DNA of 64,000 nucleotides from Phaeacidiphilus oryzae TH49 (lineage in GTDB: Bacteria; Actinomycetota; Actinomycetes; Streptomycetales; Streptomycetaceae), in NCBI RefSeq assembly GCF_000744815.1, contig NZ_JQMQ01000004.1:682001-746000 (forward strand). Reading direction: 5' to 3'. The notes below the pieces were generated by a model. That model was not told where the DNA came from, searched no databases, and saw only the letters and a list, made by a program, of their open reading frames with translations. Position numbers and translations under genes: made by a program. Each line of letters begins with the position of its first letter. The first letter of the stretch is position 1. Positions 22,804 through 31,516 of this stretch are shown piece after piece.

Positions 22804-23613
22804 ATGAGCAGAGTCCTCCGCAACTGCGTGGTCGTCCTGGTGGCACTGCTCTGGTTCGTGCCGACCTATCTCCTCCTGGTCAACGGCCTCACCTCGGTCC
22901 ACGACTACTCGGGCAGCCCCAACTGGTACCCGAACAGCTTCGGCCTGTTCGCCAACCTCCGGGCCGCCTGGAACACGGCGGACCTCGGGCCCGCGATGGC
23001 CAACAGCCTGTACTACTCGGTCGTCAGTTCGGCGGGCGCCGTGCTCCTCGCCTCGCTGGCCGCCTTCGCCGCGGCGATCATGCCGGTCCGGCGCCGCGCC
23101 CTGTGGTTCTGGCTGATCTACGCCGGCACCCTGCTGCCGCTCCAGGTCTTCCTGCGCCCGCTCTTCCTCGCCTACGCCAACACCGGGCTGTACGACACCC
23201 AGATCGGGATGGTCGTCATCTACATCGCGATCGCCATCCCGTTCGCCTTCTTCGTCCTTCGGAACTTCGCGGTCACCCTGCCGTCCGAGGTGATCGAGGC
23301 CGCCAGGCTGGACGGCGCCTCGTGGTGGCGGCTGTTCTGGAGCATCTACGTGCCGCTGTCCAAGTCCGCGATGGCCGCCGCCTTCGTCTTTCAGTTCGTC
23401 GCGGTCTGGAACGACCTCCTCTTCGGCATCACCCTCGCCACCAGCCGCAACATCCGGCCCATCATGGCCGCACTCGCCGACCTCCAGGGCAACTACTCCA
23501 ACGTGGGGCCGCCGGTGGTGCTGGCCGGCGCGCTGGTCGTCTCGCTGCCGACGGTGATCGTCTTCTTCCTCTCCCAGCGCTTCTTCGTCTCCAGCCTCAA
23601 ACTCAACGTCTGA
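22804..23613 (+). CDS. sugar ABC transporter permease, MalG type
   Basis: This 269-residue permease starts one base after the previous stop. It has six predicted membrane helices and the EAA loop VIEAARLDGASWWRLFWSIYVP, and ends in the usual MalG-type tail FFLSQRFFVSSLKLNV. It is the second channel half. No ATPase gene is in the locus; in Streptomyces a shared MsiK ATPase commonly serves such importers. Confidence 0.9.
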   Translation: MSRVLRNCVVVLVALLWFVPTYLLLVNGLTSVHDYSGSPNWYPNSFGLFANLRAAWNTADLGPAMANSLYYSVVSSAGAVLLASLAAFAAAIMPVRRRALWFWLIYAGTLLPLQVFLRPLFLAYANTGLYDTQIGMVVIYIAIAIPFAFFVLRNFAVTLPSEVIEAARLDGASWWRLFWSIYVPLSKSAMAAAFVFQFVAVWNDLLFGITLATSRNIRPIMAALADLQGNYSNVGPPVVLAGALVVSLPTVIVFFLSQRFFVSSLKLNV

Positions 23614-23629
23614 CCGGGAGGTCCCGCCC

Positions 23630-24835
23630 ATGGCCACAGCCCGCACCACCCGCCGCGTCGGCCTGCTGCTGACCGCGCTGGTCAGCACAGCGGCCGGCCT
23701 CCTCGCCGCGCCGTCCGCCCAGGCCGCAGGACCCGGGCAGCCCGACTGGGCGGCCCGCGCCGAGGCCAGCTACCGCGCTCTCCAGCAGGACCTCTACCTC
23801 GGCCCCGCCGGCCACGACCTGTACCGCGAGTCCACCCCCGCCGCCCCCGGCGGCAACCCCTACTCCTACCTGTGGGAGTTCCGCGAGGCCACCCAGGCCA
23901 CCGTCTACCTGCGCGGCATCCCCGGGAACGCGGACCGCTACCGCGCCGACGCGGCCGACCGGTTCACCGCGCTGCGGCAGTACGCCTCGACCGACCCCGC
24001 CCACCCCGGCTACGACTCCTACCTCCCCGAGCCGCTGGGCACCGGCGGCGACCTCTTCTACGACGACAACGCCGTGGTGGGGCTCTCCTACCTGACCCAG
24101 TACCGGGCCGGCGGCGGCCGGGCCATGCTGGCCGGCGCCCGCGCCGCCTTCGCCACCGACCTGCGGGGCTGGGACGAGGACCCCGCCAAGACCTGCCCCG
24201 GCGGGATGCACTGGGTGGAGACCGGCGCCAACACCATCCGGGCGGCCAACGTGACCGGGCTCTTCGCCCAACTCTCGGCCGGTCTCTACCAGATCACCAG
24301 GGAGCCGCAGTACCTCGACTGGGCCCTGCGGGCGTACCACTGGAACCGGGATTGCCTGCGGCAGTCTGCCGGGCTCTACCGCAACGACCTCAACGACGAC
24401 GGCAGCGTCGACCCCACGCTGTGGAGCTACAACTCGGGGGCGATGATCGGCACCGCCACCGAGCTGTACCGCGCCACCGGCGACCGCGACTACCTCCGCC
24501 AGGCCGTCGAGGACGCCGACGGCGCCCTGGCGTACTGGACGGTGGACGACCGGCTGTACGACCAGCCGGCCGTCTTCGACTCCTTCCTCTTCCAGGACCT
24601 GCTGCTGCTGGACTCCCAGCACCACGACCCGCGTTACCGCGCCGTACTGAGCGCCTACGCCGAGCGGCTGTGGGTCGAGAACCGGGACCCGGCCACCGGC
24701 CTGTTCCACTTCCAGTCCGGCAACGGCGGGGCGCCCGACCCCGCGCAGCCGGTCGGCACCCTCAACCAGGCCGCCGCCGTCCAGCTGTTCTCGCTGCTGG
24801 CCTGGGACCGCCGGGACTACGTCCGCACCAGCTGA
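23630..24835 (+). CDS. secreted GH76 alpha-1,6-mannanase-like protein
   Basis: The 401-residue product has a cleavable signal (TRRVGLLLTALVSTAAGLL then PSAQA before AGPG). The rest is an (alpha/alpha)6-type GH76 domain: the adjacent catalytic aspartates Asp145-Asp146 (LFYDDNAVVG), NVTGLFAQLSAGLYQIT, and WSYNSGAMIGTATELYRATGD. GH76 enzymes cut alpha-1,6-mannan backbones of fungal or mycobacterial glycans. The gene is 16 bases after the permease and would supply oligosaccharides to the importer. Confidence 0.85.
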   Translation: MATARTTRRVGLLLTALVSTAAGLLAAPSAQAAGPGQPDWAARAEASYRALQQDLYLGPAGHDLYRESTPAAPGGNPYSYLWEFREATQATVYLRGIPGNADRYRADAADRFTALRQYASTDPAHPGYDSYLPEPLGTGGDLFYDDNAVVGLSYLTQYRAGGGRAMLAGARAAFATDLRGWDEDPAKTCPGGMHWVETGANTIRAANVTGLFAQLSAGLYQITREPQYLDWALRAYHWNRDCLRQSAGLYRNDLNDDGSVDPTLWSYNSGAMIGTATELYRATGDRDYLRQAVEDADGALAYWTVDDRLYDQPAVFDSFLFQDLLLLDSQHHDPRYRAVLSAYAERLWVENRDPATGLFHFQSGNGGAPDPAQPVGTLNQAAAVQLFSLLAWDRRDYVRTS

Positions 24836-24899
24836 CCGCCCGACCGGCTGTCCGCCCGACCGCCTGTCCGCTCGACCGCCTCTCCGTCCGGCTGCCCGG
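24836..24899. repeat. 16-bp degenerate tandem repeat between GH76 and GH38 genes
   Basis: Units CCGCCCGACCGGCTGT, CCGCCCGACCGCCTGT and CCGCTCGACCGCCTCT follow each other directly, then a fourth more diverged unit. It fills most of the 110-base gap between the two hydrolase genes. Confidence 0.6.
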
Positions 24900-24945
24900 C
24901 CGTCCGCCCCCGCCCGCACCGATCACGCAAGGAAGCCCGTACCAG

Positions 24946-27900
24946 ATGAGCGACCGTCATATCCGCCCCTCGTGGTGGGACTCCACCCTCGCCCGCGACG
25001 CCCTGCGCGAGGGCGCCGTCAGCCAGGTCCACCGGCAGGACGGGACGACCGTCCGGCTGTCCCCGGAACCGCTGCTGCGCCGGACGGAGGCGGGTGGGCT
25101 GACCCAGTCGGTGCGGGTCGACGTCGCACCGGCGCCGGCCCGGCCGGTCGACTCCGCCCGGGTGCGGATCGCCGGCGGCCCCCCGATCGGCTGCGCGGTG
25201 GTGGACGGCCCCGGCGGATCGGTCCGGGTGCTCGTGCCCGCGGTCGAGGAGGAGGTGGACGCCGCTCTCGAACTGCCCGGCCTCGGGCTCCCCGAGCCGC
25301 TGCCCCTCCGCCTGCGTCCGCAGCGGCGGTGGACGGTCCACCTGGTCCAGCACGCCCACCTGGACATCGGTTACACCGACCCGCAGGGGACCGTCCTCGC
25401 CGAGGGCCGGGCCTCGCTGGACACCGTCCTGGAGCTGATCCGGGCCACCGACGACTGGCCGGAGGAGGCCCGCTACCGCTGGACCGTCGAGGGGCTCAGC
25501 ACCTTCACCGACTGGGCCGCCCACCGGCCGCCGAGCAAGGTCGCCGAGTTCGTCCGCCGGGTCGGGGAGCGCCGGATCGAGCTGACGGCGATGCCGTTCA
25601 ACCTCCACAGCGAGACCTGCTCGGTGGACGAGCTCCACGAACTGCTGCGGGAGGCGGTCGCCGTGCGGGCCCGCTACGGCGTTCCCCTGACCACCGCCAT
25701 GCAGACCGACGTGCCTGGGCAGGTGGTCGGCCTCCAGGACGCGCTGGCCGAGCACGGTTTCGGCCGCCTCTCCGTCGCCCACAACTGGGCCGGGCGGGCG
25801 GTGCCCCACCTGGTCGGCGGGGCGCGGCTGCCCCGGCTCTTCCGCTGGCGCACCGCCGACGGCCGCTCGGTGCTGGTGTGGCGTACCGACACCCCGCACG
25901 GGCTCGCCTACATGGAGGGCTCGATCATCGGTTTCGACGAGTCGCACGGGACGGTCGACGACCTCCTCCCCGCCTACCTCACCGCGCTGGCCGAGCGGCC
26001 GATCCCCCACCAGGGCAAGGGGATCCCCGGCTTCCCCGTCCTCGACGCCGCCTACGAGGCCGACCCCTACCCGTGGGACGTCCTCCACCTGCGGGTCCTC
26101 GGCACCTTCGCGGACAACGGGCCGCCGCGGCTGGTCGCGGCCGAGACCGTCCGCCGGTGGAACGAGACCTGGGCCTATCCGCAGCTGCGGATCTCCCGGC
26201 ACGAGGACTTCTTCGACGACGCCGAACAGCGGCTCGGCGACCGGCTGGAGACCTTCGAGGGCGACTGGTCGGACTGGTGGGTGGACGGCGTCGGAGCCGG
26301 CGCCGCGCCGCTCGCGATGAACCGCACCGCGCAGTCCGCGGTCACCGACGCGCGCACCCTGGACGCCCTCGCGGAGCTGCGCGGAGCGGAGGGCGAACCC
26401 GCCGGAGCCGGCGAGGTCGCCGAGGTCTACCGGGCGGTGTCGCTCTTCAACGAGCACACCTGGGGCGCCGGCGACCCCTGGACCTACGGCTGCCGAGCCC
26501 ATCAGTCGGGCGAACAGCAGTGGCACTGGAAGTACGGGCAGGCCGTCCGCGCGCACGACGGCGCCCTCGCGCTGCTGGAGCGCGCCGCACACCGGCTGGG
26601 CACCACCCTGCCGCAGGCGCCCGGCGCACGGGCGAGCTTCCACGTCGTCAACACCCGCAGCCGGACCCGGACCGACGTCGTCCGATTCTTCCTCCCGGAG
26701 AGCGTGCTGCCCCTGGACGTGCCGGCCCGGGTGCTGGACGGCCGCAGCGGCCGGGAACTGCCGGTGGCCGACGAGCCGCAGACCAACCCGCTCCACCGGT
26801 CCGCCGGCCGCTTCCTCCACGTCACGGTGGCGGACCTGCCGCCGCTCGGCACGGTGCGGCTGGACGTCCTCCCCGGGGAGGCCCGCCCGCGGCCGGTCTG
26901 CGAGGAGAGCCCGGTGCTGGAGAACGAGTTCCTCGCCGTCCGGGTGGACCTGCGGGGCAACCGGATCGCCTCCCTCGTCGACAAGTCCACCGGCGTCGAA
27001 CTGGTCGACGGGGACGCGGTGTTCGGATTCAACGGCTACGTCTACGACCGCTACGCCACGGCCGGCGGCTTCAACCACCAGTCGAGCAAGACGGTGGCCG
27101 ACGACTCCCTCCACCTGCTGGCCGCCCGCAAAGTGGCCCCGGCCGCCGTGCTGGTGGAGCGGACCTCGACGGCGGTCGCCGAGACCCTGGTCTACGAGTG
27201 CGTGCCGCCCGGCGGCGCCAAGCTGCGCACCACCCTCACCCTGGCGCACGGGGTGGCCCGCCTGGACATCGCCAACCACCTGGTCAAGCCGGCCACCATG
27301 ACCAAGGAGAGCGCCTTCTTCGCCTTCCCCTTCGCGCTGCCGGAGCCGGAGGTCCGGATGGAGGCCAGCGGCGGCGCGGTCGGCACCGGCCTGCCGCTCG
27401 TCCCCGGCTCGGCCCGGCACATGCGGGCGATCCGCCGCTGGGCGACGCTGACCGGCGGCGGGACCGGCGTGGGCTGGGCCACCCACGACGCGCCCCTGGT
27501 CCAGCACGGCAACATCGCCGTCCCGTACGTCCCCTACCCGCCCTCGGTCCCGGGGGAGGAGGCGGGCACCCTCTACTCCTGGGTGCACAACAACATCTGG
27601 GACACCAACTTCCCGAGCGAGCAGGCCTTCGAGCAGACCTTCCGCTACAGCGTGGCGGTCCGCGGCGACCTGGCCGGCGACGCGGCCGGAGACCCGGCGG
27701 AACCCGCTGCGCTCGGCATCCGGGCCGCCGACCCCGGCCACCCGCTGCACGCGGTCCGGGCCCAGGGCCCGGCGGCCGAGGACGCACCACCCACCACCTC
27801 GCTGGTCGCGGTGGACCGGCCGGACGTACGGGTGGTCGGCCTCTCGGCCGAGGGCGCGGGCGAGGGCGTGGGTGGGTTCCTGATCAGGCTGCAGTCCTTC

Positions 27901-28080
27901 GCCGACGAGCCGGTGACCGCCGGCCTGCGACTGGACCTCACCGCCGCCATCAGCGCCTACCGCTGCTCCTATCTCGGCGAGAACGCCGTGCCGATCGCGG
28001 CAGATCCGGACGGCAGGCTTCCGGTGGCGATACCCGCCCGTGGGACGGCGGCGGTCCTGGTGACCACCGGGGAGGGGTGA
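24946..28080 (+). CDS. GH38 alpha-mannosidase
   Basis: The ATG at 24946 (MSDRHIRPSWWD) has an AAGGAAG leader and gives 1044 residues, the normal size for GH38. The catalytic domain begins at HLVQHAHLDIGYTDP, with metal-binding His136, His138 and Asp140 positions; the expected nucleophile aspartate is Asp255 in MQTDVPGQ. The C-terminal half has beta-rich GH38-C features (NGYVYDRYATAGGFNHQ). There is no signal peptide, so it acts on imported manno-oligosaccharides in the cytoplasm and releases mannose. Confidence 0.9.
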   Translation: MSDRHIRPSWWDSTLARDALREGAVSQVHRQDGTTVRLSPEPLLRRTEAGGLTQSVRVDVAPAPARPVDSARVRIAGGPPIGCAVVDGPGGSVRVLVPAVEEEVDAALELPGLGLPEPLPLRLRPQRRWTVHLVQHAHLDIGYTDPQGTVLAEGRASLDTVLELIRATDDWPEEARYRWTVEGLSTFTDWAAHRPPSKVAEFVRRVGERRIELTAMPFNLHSETCSVDELHELLREAVAVRARYGVPLTTAMQTDVPGQVVGLQDALAEHGFGRLSVAHNWAGRAVPHLVGGARLPRLFRWRTADGRSVLVWRTDTPHGLAYMEGSIIGFDESHGTVDDLLPAYLTALAERPIPHQGKGIPGFPVLDAAYEADPYPWDVLHLRVLGTFADNGPPRLVAAETVRRWNETWAYPQLRISRHEDFFDDAEQRLGDRLETFEGDWSDWWVDGVGAGAAPLAMNRTAQSAVTDARTLDALAELRGAEGEPAGAGEVAEVYRAVSLFNEHTWGAGDPWTYGCRAHQSGEQQWHWKYGQAVRAHDGALALLERAAHRLGTTLPQAPGARASFHVVNTRSRTRTDVVRFFLPESVLPLDVPARVLDGRSGRELPVADEPQTNPLHRSAGRFLHVTVADLPPLGTVRLDVLPGEARPRPVCEESPVLENEFLAVRVDLRGNRIASLVDKSTGVELVDGDAVFGFNGYVYDRYATAGGFNHQSSKTVADDSLHLLAARKVAPAAVLVERTSTAVAETLVYECVPPGGAKLRTTLTLAHGVARLDIANHLVKPATMTKESAFFAFPFALPEPEVRMEASGGAVGTGLPLVPGSARHMRAIRRWATLTGGGTGVGWATHDAPLVQHGNIAVPYVPYPPSVPGEEAGTLYSWVHNNIWDTNFPSEQAFEQTFRYSVAVRGDLAGDAAGDPAEPAALGIRAADPGHPLHAVRAQGPAAEDAPPTTSLVAVDRPDVRVVGLSAEGAGEGVGGFLIRLQSFADEPVTAGLRLDLTAAISAYRCSYLGENAVPIAADPDGRLPVAIPARGTAAVLVTTGEG

Positions 28081-28101
28081 CCGTGAGCGTCCCGGATCCG
28101 C

Positions 28102-29031
28102 TCACAGGGTGAGGACCAGCTTCCCCTGCAAGTGGCCGCCGTCCAGCAGCCGGTGGGCGTCGGCGACCCGCTCGAACGGGAACGCCTCCTGCACGTGGAC
28201 CCGGAGCCTGCCGCGCTCGACGAGGTCGGCCAGGCCGCGCAGCCCGGCCGGATCCGGGTCCACCGCGATCCCGCTGAAGCGGACGCCGGCCGCCGCGCAC
28301 CGGGCGGCGAGCTCGGCGTCCTCCTCGGCGACCGCGGTGACCAGGTGACCGCCCGGGCGGAGCACGGAGAGCGAGCGCTCGGCGGTGTCGCCGCCGATGG
28401 TGTCCAGGACGAGGTCGATGTCGCGCACCTCCTCGCTGAAGTCGGCCGCGGTGTAGTCGAGGACCTCGTCGGCCCCGAGGCTCTCGACGAACTCCCGCTT
28501 GCCGGCGCCGGCGGTCGTCGTCACGTGGGCGCCCAGGGCCTTGGCGATCTGGATCGCCAGGTGGCCGACCCCGCCGCCCCCGCCGTGGACCAGGACGCGG
28601 TCGCCCTCGGCCACCCCGCCGAGGTCCACCAGGCCCTGCCAGGCCGTCAGTCCGGCCACCGGCAGTGCCGCGGCCTCGACATGGGAGAGCGAGGCGGGCT
28701 TGGGAGCCAGATGCAGCGCCGGTGCCGCCACGAGCTCGGCGTAGGCGTTGGCCGCCCTCGGGAAGAGCGGCATCCCGAACACCTCGTCGCCCGGCCTGAA
28801 CCGCCAGGTCTGCGGCGCTTCCCTGACCACGCCGCTGATGTCCCAGCCGAGGACGAACGGGGGCTTCCCGAGCAGCGGGAACTCGCCGGCGCGCAGCCGC
28901 GCCTCCAGCGGGTTCAGCCCGATCGCCCTGACCCGGACGAGGACCTCGGTGGGAAGGGCCCGGGGCTCGGCCGCGTCCACGACCGTGAGTACCTCGGGAC
29001 CGCCGAGGGTGTGCTGGGTGATGACTCGCAT
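28102..29031 (-). CDS. NADP-dependent quinone oxidoreductase-like protein
   Basis: The ATG at 29031 (MRVITQHTLGG) follows GGAGAG. The 309-residue zinc-free medium-chain reductase has the GroES-like half (GLNPLEARLRAG, LGWDISGVV, GDEVFGM) and the cofactor motif VLVHGGGGGVGHLAIQ. No catalytic zinc ligands are present, as in quinone oxidoreductases and enoyl reductases. The stop is 21 bases from the end of the converging mannosidase gene. It is divergent from an HxlR regulator, which probably senses electrophiles or quinones and controls it. Confidence 0.9.
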   Translation of the reverse strand: MRVITQHTLGGPEVLTVVDAAEPRALPTEVLVRVRAIGLNPLEARLRAGEFPLLGKPPFVLGWDISGVVREAPQTWRFRPGDEVFGMPLFPRAANAYAELVAAPALHLAPKPASLSHVEAAALPVAGLTAWQGLVDLGGVAEGDRVLVHGGGGGVGHLAIQIAKALGAHVTTTAGAGKREFVESLGADEVLDYTAADFSEEVRDIDLVLDTIGGDTAERSLSVLRPGGHLVTAVAEEDAELAARCAAAGVRFSGIAVDPDPAGLRGLADLVERGRLRVHVQEAFPFERVADAHRLLDGGHLQGKLVLTL

Positions 29032-29082
29032 GACTCTCCTGCCTGCGGAAACGGGGAGGAGATCCAGGCTAGGCAGCCGATG

Positions 29083-29098
29083 GGTACCGGCAGGTACC
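29083..29098. promoter_or_regulatory. candidate HxlR operator with repeated GGTACC
   Basis: GGTACCGGCAGGTACC holds two GGTACC sites ten bases apart in the 76-base divergent spacer. TACCTT (29095-29100) sits seven bases before the HxlR ATG, suggesting a leaderless mRNA whose -10 box overlaps the site. Confidence 0.45.
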
Positions 29099-29107
29099 TT
29101 TGTCGCC

Positions 29108-29527
29108 ATGAGCGGTTTCGGTCCCGGCGACCCCTTCCTCGCCGACTGCCCGGCACGTCTGGCGGTCGAGCTGATCGCCGACAAGTGGACGGTCGTCGTC
29201 CTCGCCGGCCTCAGCAAGGGCCCGGTACGCCACGGTGAACTGGTCGAGCTGATCGGCGGCATCTCCCGCAAGGTGCTGACCCAGACCCTCCGGCGGCTGG
29301 AGGCGCACGGCCTCGTCCGCCGCCAGGCCTACGCCGAGGTCCCGCCCCGGGTGGAGTACGAACTCACCCCGCTCGGGGCGACGCTGACCAAACCGATCCA
29401 TGTGCTGACCGAGTGGGCGAGGGAGAACGGCGAGGCGGTCCTCGACGCCCTCGACGCTGCCGGGTCCGAACCGGCGATCGAGCCGCCTCCGCCGGCAGCC
29501 GACGGGGCCGCTCCCGCCAGGGGCTGA
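29108..29527 (+). CDS. HxlR family regulator
   Basis: The ATG at 29108 begins MSGFGPGDPFLADCPAR. The 139-residue winged-helix protein has the HxlR core: LIADKWTVVVLAGLSKGPVR, LVELIGGISRKVLTQTLRRL, and wing VPPRVEYELTPLG. The N-terminal cysteine in ADCPAR is at the position used for redox or electrophile sensing in YodB-type members. No ribosome site is visible. It is divergent from the quinone oxidoreductase gene. Confidence 0.9.
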   Translation: MSGFGPGDPFLADCPARLAVELIADKWTVVVLAGLSKGPVRHGELVELIGGISRKVLTQTLRRLEAHGLVRRQAYAEVPPRVEYELTPLGATLTKPIHVLTEWARENGEAVLDALDAAGSEPAIEPPPPAADGAAPARG

Positions 29528-29550
29528 GCCCCGCCGTCGCCGGGGCTCCC

Positions 29551-29622
29551 GTCCTCGCCTGGGCTTCCGTCCTCGCTTGGGCTCCCGTCCTCGCCTTGGC
29601 TCCCGGCCTCGCCTCAGCCGCG
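29551..29622. repeat. 18-bp tandem repeat after the HxlR gene
   Basis: Units GTCCTCGCCTGGGCTTCC, GTCCTCGCTTGGGCTCCC and GTCCTCGCCTTGGCTCCC run head to tail from 29551 to 29604, followed by a diverged fourth copy. It occupies the gap between converging genes. Confidence 0.7.
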
Positions 29623-29647
29623 GTTCCCGCCGGGCGTTCGCGGCGCC

Positions 29648-30220
29648 TCAGGCGCCGTGGGCGGGCTGCGGGATGCGGCTCAGCCGCTCCTCCAGCGCGT
29701 CCAGCAGCCCGGGCAGGTCGGGAGCGACGGCGAGGTCGTCGAGGGTGGGGGCGGGGAGGAAGCCGGCGTCGACGATGCCGCGCAGCGCGCCGAGCATGGG
29801 GGCCCAGAAGCCCCCGGTGTCGAGGAAGCCGACGGGCTTGGCGTGGAAGCCGAGTTGACGCCAGGACCACACCTCGAAGATCTCCTCCAGGGTGCCCAGC
29901 CCACCCGGCAGCGCGACGAAGGCGTCGGCCCGGTCGGCCATCAGCGCCTTGCGCTCGTGCATCGAGTCGCACAAGAGGAGTTCCGCCACGCCCTCGTGGG
30001 CCCACTCCCGCTCGGCCATGCTGCGCGGTATCACGCCGATGACCTCGCCGCCCGCCCGCAGTGCGGCGTCCGCCAGCACTCCCATCAGGCCCCGGCGGCC
30101 GCCGCCGTAGACGATGCCGATCCCTCGGCGGGCCAGCTCCTCGCCTACGGCGGCGGTCAGCTCGGCGTGCGCCGGGTCGTGCCCGTCGGAGGAGGCGAGG
30201 AAGACGGCGAGGCGACGCAT
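29648..30220 (-). CDS. LOG family (TIGR00730) nucleotide phosphoribohydrolase
   Basis: The ATG at 30220 (MRRLAVFLASSDG) follows GGAGGG. The 190-residue Rossmann protein has the LOG signature PGGLGTLEEIFEVW, preceded by VYGGGRRGLMG and MHERKALM. LOG proteins release the ribose phosphate from cytokinin-type or ordinary nucleoside 5'-monophosphates. It is a single gene here. The family name is secure; the substrate is not. Confidence 0.9.
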   Translation of the reverse strand: MRRLAVFLASSDGHDPAHAELTAAVGEELARRGIGIVYGGGRRGLMGVLADAALRAGGEVIGVIPRSMAEREWAHEGVAELLLCDSMHERKALMADRADAFVALPGGLGTLEEIFEVWSWRQLGFHAKPVGFLDTGGFWAPMLGALRGIVDAGFLPAPTLDDLAVAPDLPGLLDALEERLSRIPQPAHGA

Positions 30221-30335
30221 GAAACCCTCCAGAACAGGTGTGGGTCCTCTCGTGTACCACGGCGGTCCCGGCTTCGAGCAAGGGCTTTTCCAGCCGGTGG
30301 GGGAGGGGCGCGCGGAGGTGCCCGCGCGGCATCCG

Positions 30336-30806
30336 CTAGAACCCGAGGTCGGACAGCCCCGGGTGGTCGTCGGGCCGGCGGCCCAGCGGCCAGTGGTACC
30401 TGCGCTCCTTCTCGTCGATGGGCAGGTCGTTGATGCTCGCGTGGCGCACCCGCATGAGGCCGTTCTCGTCGAACTCCCAGTTCTCGTTGCCGTAGGCACG
30501 GAACCACTGGCCCGAGTCGTCGTGGTACTCGTAGGCGAAGCGGACCGCGATGCGGTGCTCCTCGAACGCCCACAGCTCCTTGATCAGGCGGTAGTCCAGT
30601 TCGCGGCTCCACTTGCGGGTCAGGAATCCGATGATCTCCTGGCGACCGGTGAGGAACTCCGCGCGGTTGCGCCAGCGAGAGTCCGGCGTGTAGGCCAGGG
30701 CGACCTTCTCCGGGTTCCGGGAGTTCCAGCCGTCCTCGGCCAGGCGGACCTTGGCCGTCGCCGTCTCCCTGGTGAACGGGGGCAGCGGCGGGCGCTGTTC
30801 GGACAT
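30336..30806 (-). CDS. DUF1348 / NTF2-like protein
   Basis: The 156-residue protein starts after AAGGAG and shows the DUF1348 pattern [34 protein letters not shown], and [13 protein letters not shown]. It adopts the NTF2/SnoaL fold; members are cytoplasmic and of unknown activity, possibly small-molecule enzymes or stress proteins. It is divergent from a TetR gene, with two identical operators between them, so it is the likely repressed target. Confidence 0.9.
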   Translation of the reverse strand: MSEQRPPLPPFTRETATAKVRLAEDGWNSRNPEKVALAYTPDSRWRNRAEFLTGRQEIIGFLTRKWSRELDYRLIKELWAFEEHRIAVRFAYEYHDDSGQWFRAYGNENWEFDENGLMRVRHASINDLPIDEKERRYHWPLGRRPDDHPGLSDLGF

Positions 30807-30830
30807 GGCGTACTCCTTCGGGCGGAGTGC

Positions 30831-30846
30831 GAGAACGGTCGTTCTC
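30831..30846. promoter_or_regulatory. TetR operator copy 1
   Basis: GAGAACGGTCGTTCTC is palindromic except at the two central bases. An identical copy lies 34 bases downstream. Confidence 0.75.
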
Positions 30847-30864
30847 AGAACGCCTTGATAGTAT

Positions 30865-30880
30865 GAGAACGGTCGTTCTC
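30865..30880. promoter_or_regulatory. TetR operator copy 2
   Basis: This is a second exact copy of GAGAACGGTCGTTCTC, extended here by flanking T and A to 18 palindromic bases. It lies just upstream of the ribosome site of the TetR gene, so the protein probably represses itself and the DUF1348 gene. Confidence 0.75.
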
Positions 30881-30899
30881 AGGCAAGGAGGCGAAGCCT

Positions 30900-31516
30900 T
30901 TGACCACCGAGTCTTCGACCACCGAGTCGTCGACCACCGACCCCGCACGCGAGCGCATCCTCGACGCCGCCGAGGACCTCTTCTACGCCCGGGGCATCCA
31001 GGCCGTCGGGATGGACGCGGTCCGCGACGCCGCGGGCGTCGCGCTGCGGCGTCTCTACAAGGTCTTCCCCTCCAAGGGCGACCTCGTGGAGGCGTATCTG
31101 GCCCGCAGGGACGCACGCTGGCTCGGTGACCTCGTCGCCTATGTCGACGCGAGGGCGGAGGGCCCGCGGGCCCGGCTGCTCGCCGTCTTCGACTGGCTGG
31201 GGGAGTGGTTCGCCCGACCCGACTTCCACGGGTGCGCCTTCATCAACTCCTTCGGCGAGCTGGGCGGCACCTCCCCCCAGGTCGCCGCCGCCGCCCGGCA
31301 CCACAAGGAGGCGTTCCACGCCTACCTGCGCGAACTCGCCGACGCCGCGGGGGCGGCGGCGGACACCGGTACCCAGATCGCCCTGCTGGCCGAGGGCGCC
31401 ATGGTCACCGCCGCCCTCTCCGGCACCCCGCGCCCGCCGCCCAGGCGAAGCAGGCCGCGTCGCTGCTGCTCACGGCCGCTTGCGGCGTCAACGCAGCGGC
31501 AGGCTCTGCACGGTGA
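30900..31516 (+). CDS. TetR family regulator with a frameshifted C-terminus
   Basis: The TTG at 30900 follows AAGGAGG. The N-terminus repeats TTESSTTESSTTD before the HTH (AAEDLFYARGIQAVGMDAVRD, VALRRLYKVFPSKGDLVEAYL). The family normally ends with an Ala-rich helix; here frame 1 changes at ALSGTP into an Arg/Pro-rich shadow that stays open for another 2 kb, while the -1 frame continues with PAAQAKQAASLLLTAACG and stops at 31516. A one-base indel or frameshift near 31425-31440 is therefore very likely. The HTH is intact, so DNA binding may survive. A sequencing error is possible. Confidence 0.8.

Noticed and set aside
24836-24899. Repeat considered as a CRISPR array
   Set aside because: The units abut directly with no spacers, and no cas genes are present.
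16362-28080. Locus considered as part of an antibiotic gene cluster
   Set aside because: All genes fit sugar uptake and hydrolysis; no biosynthetic synthase or tailoring set is present.
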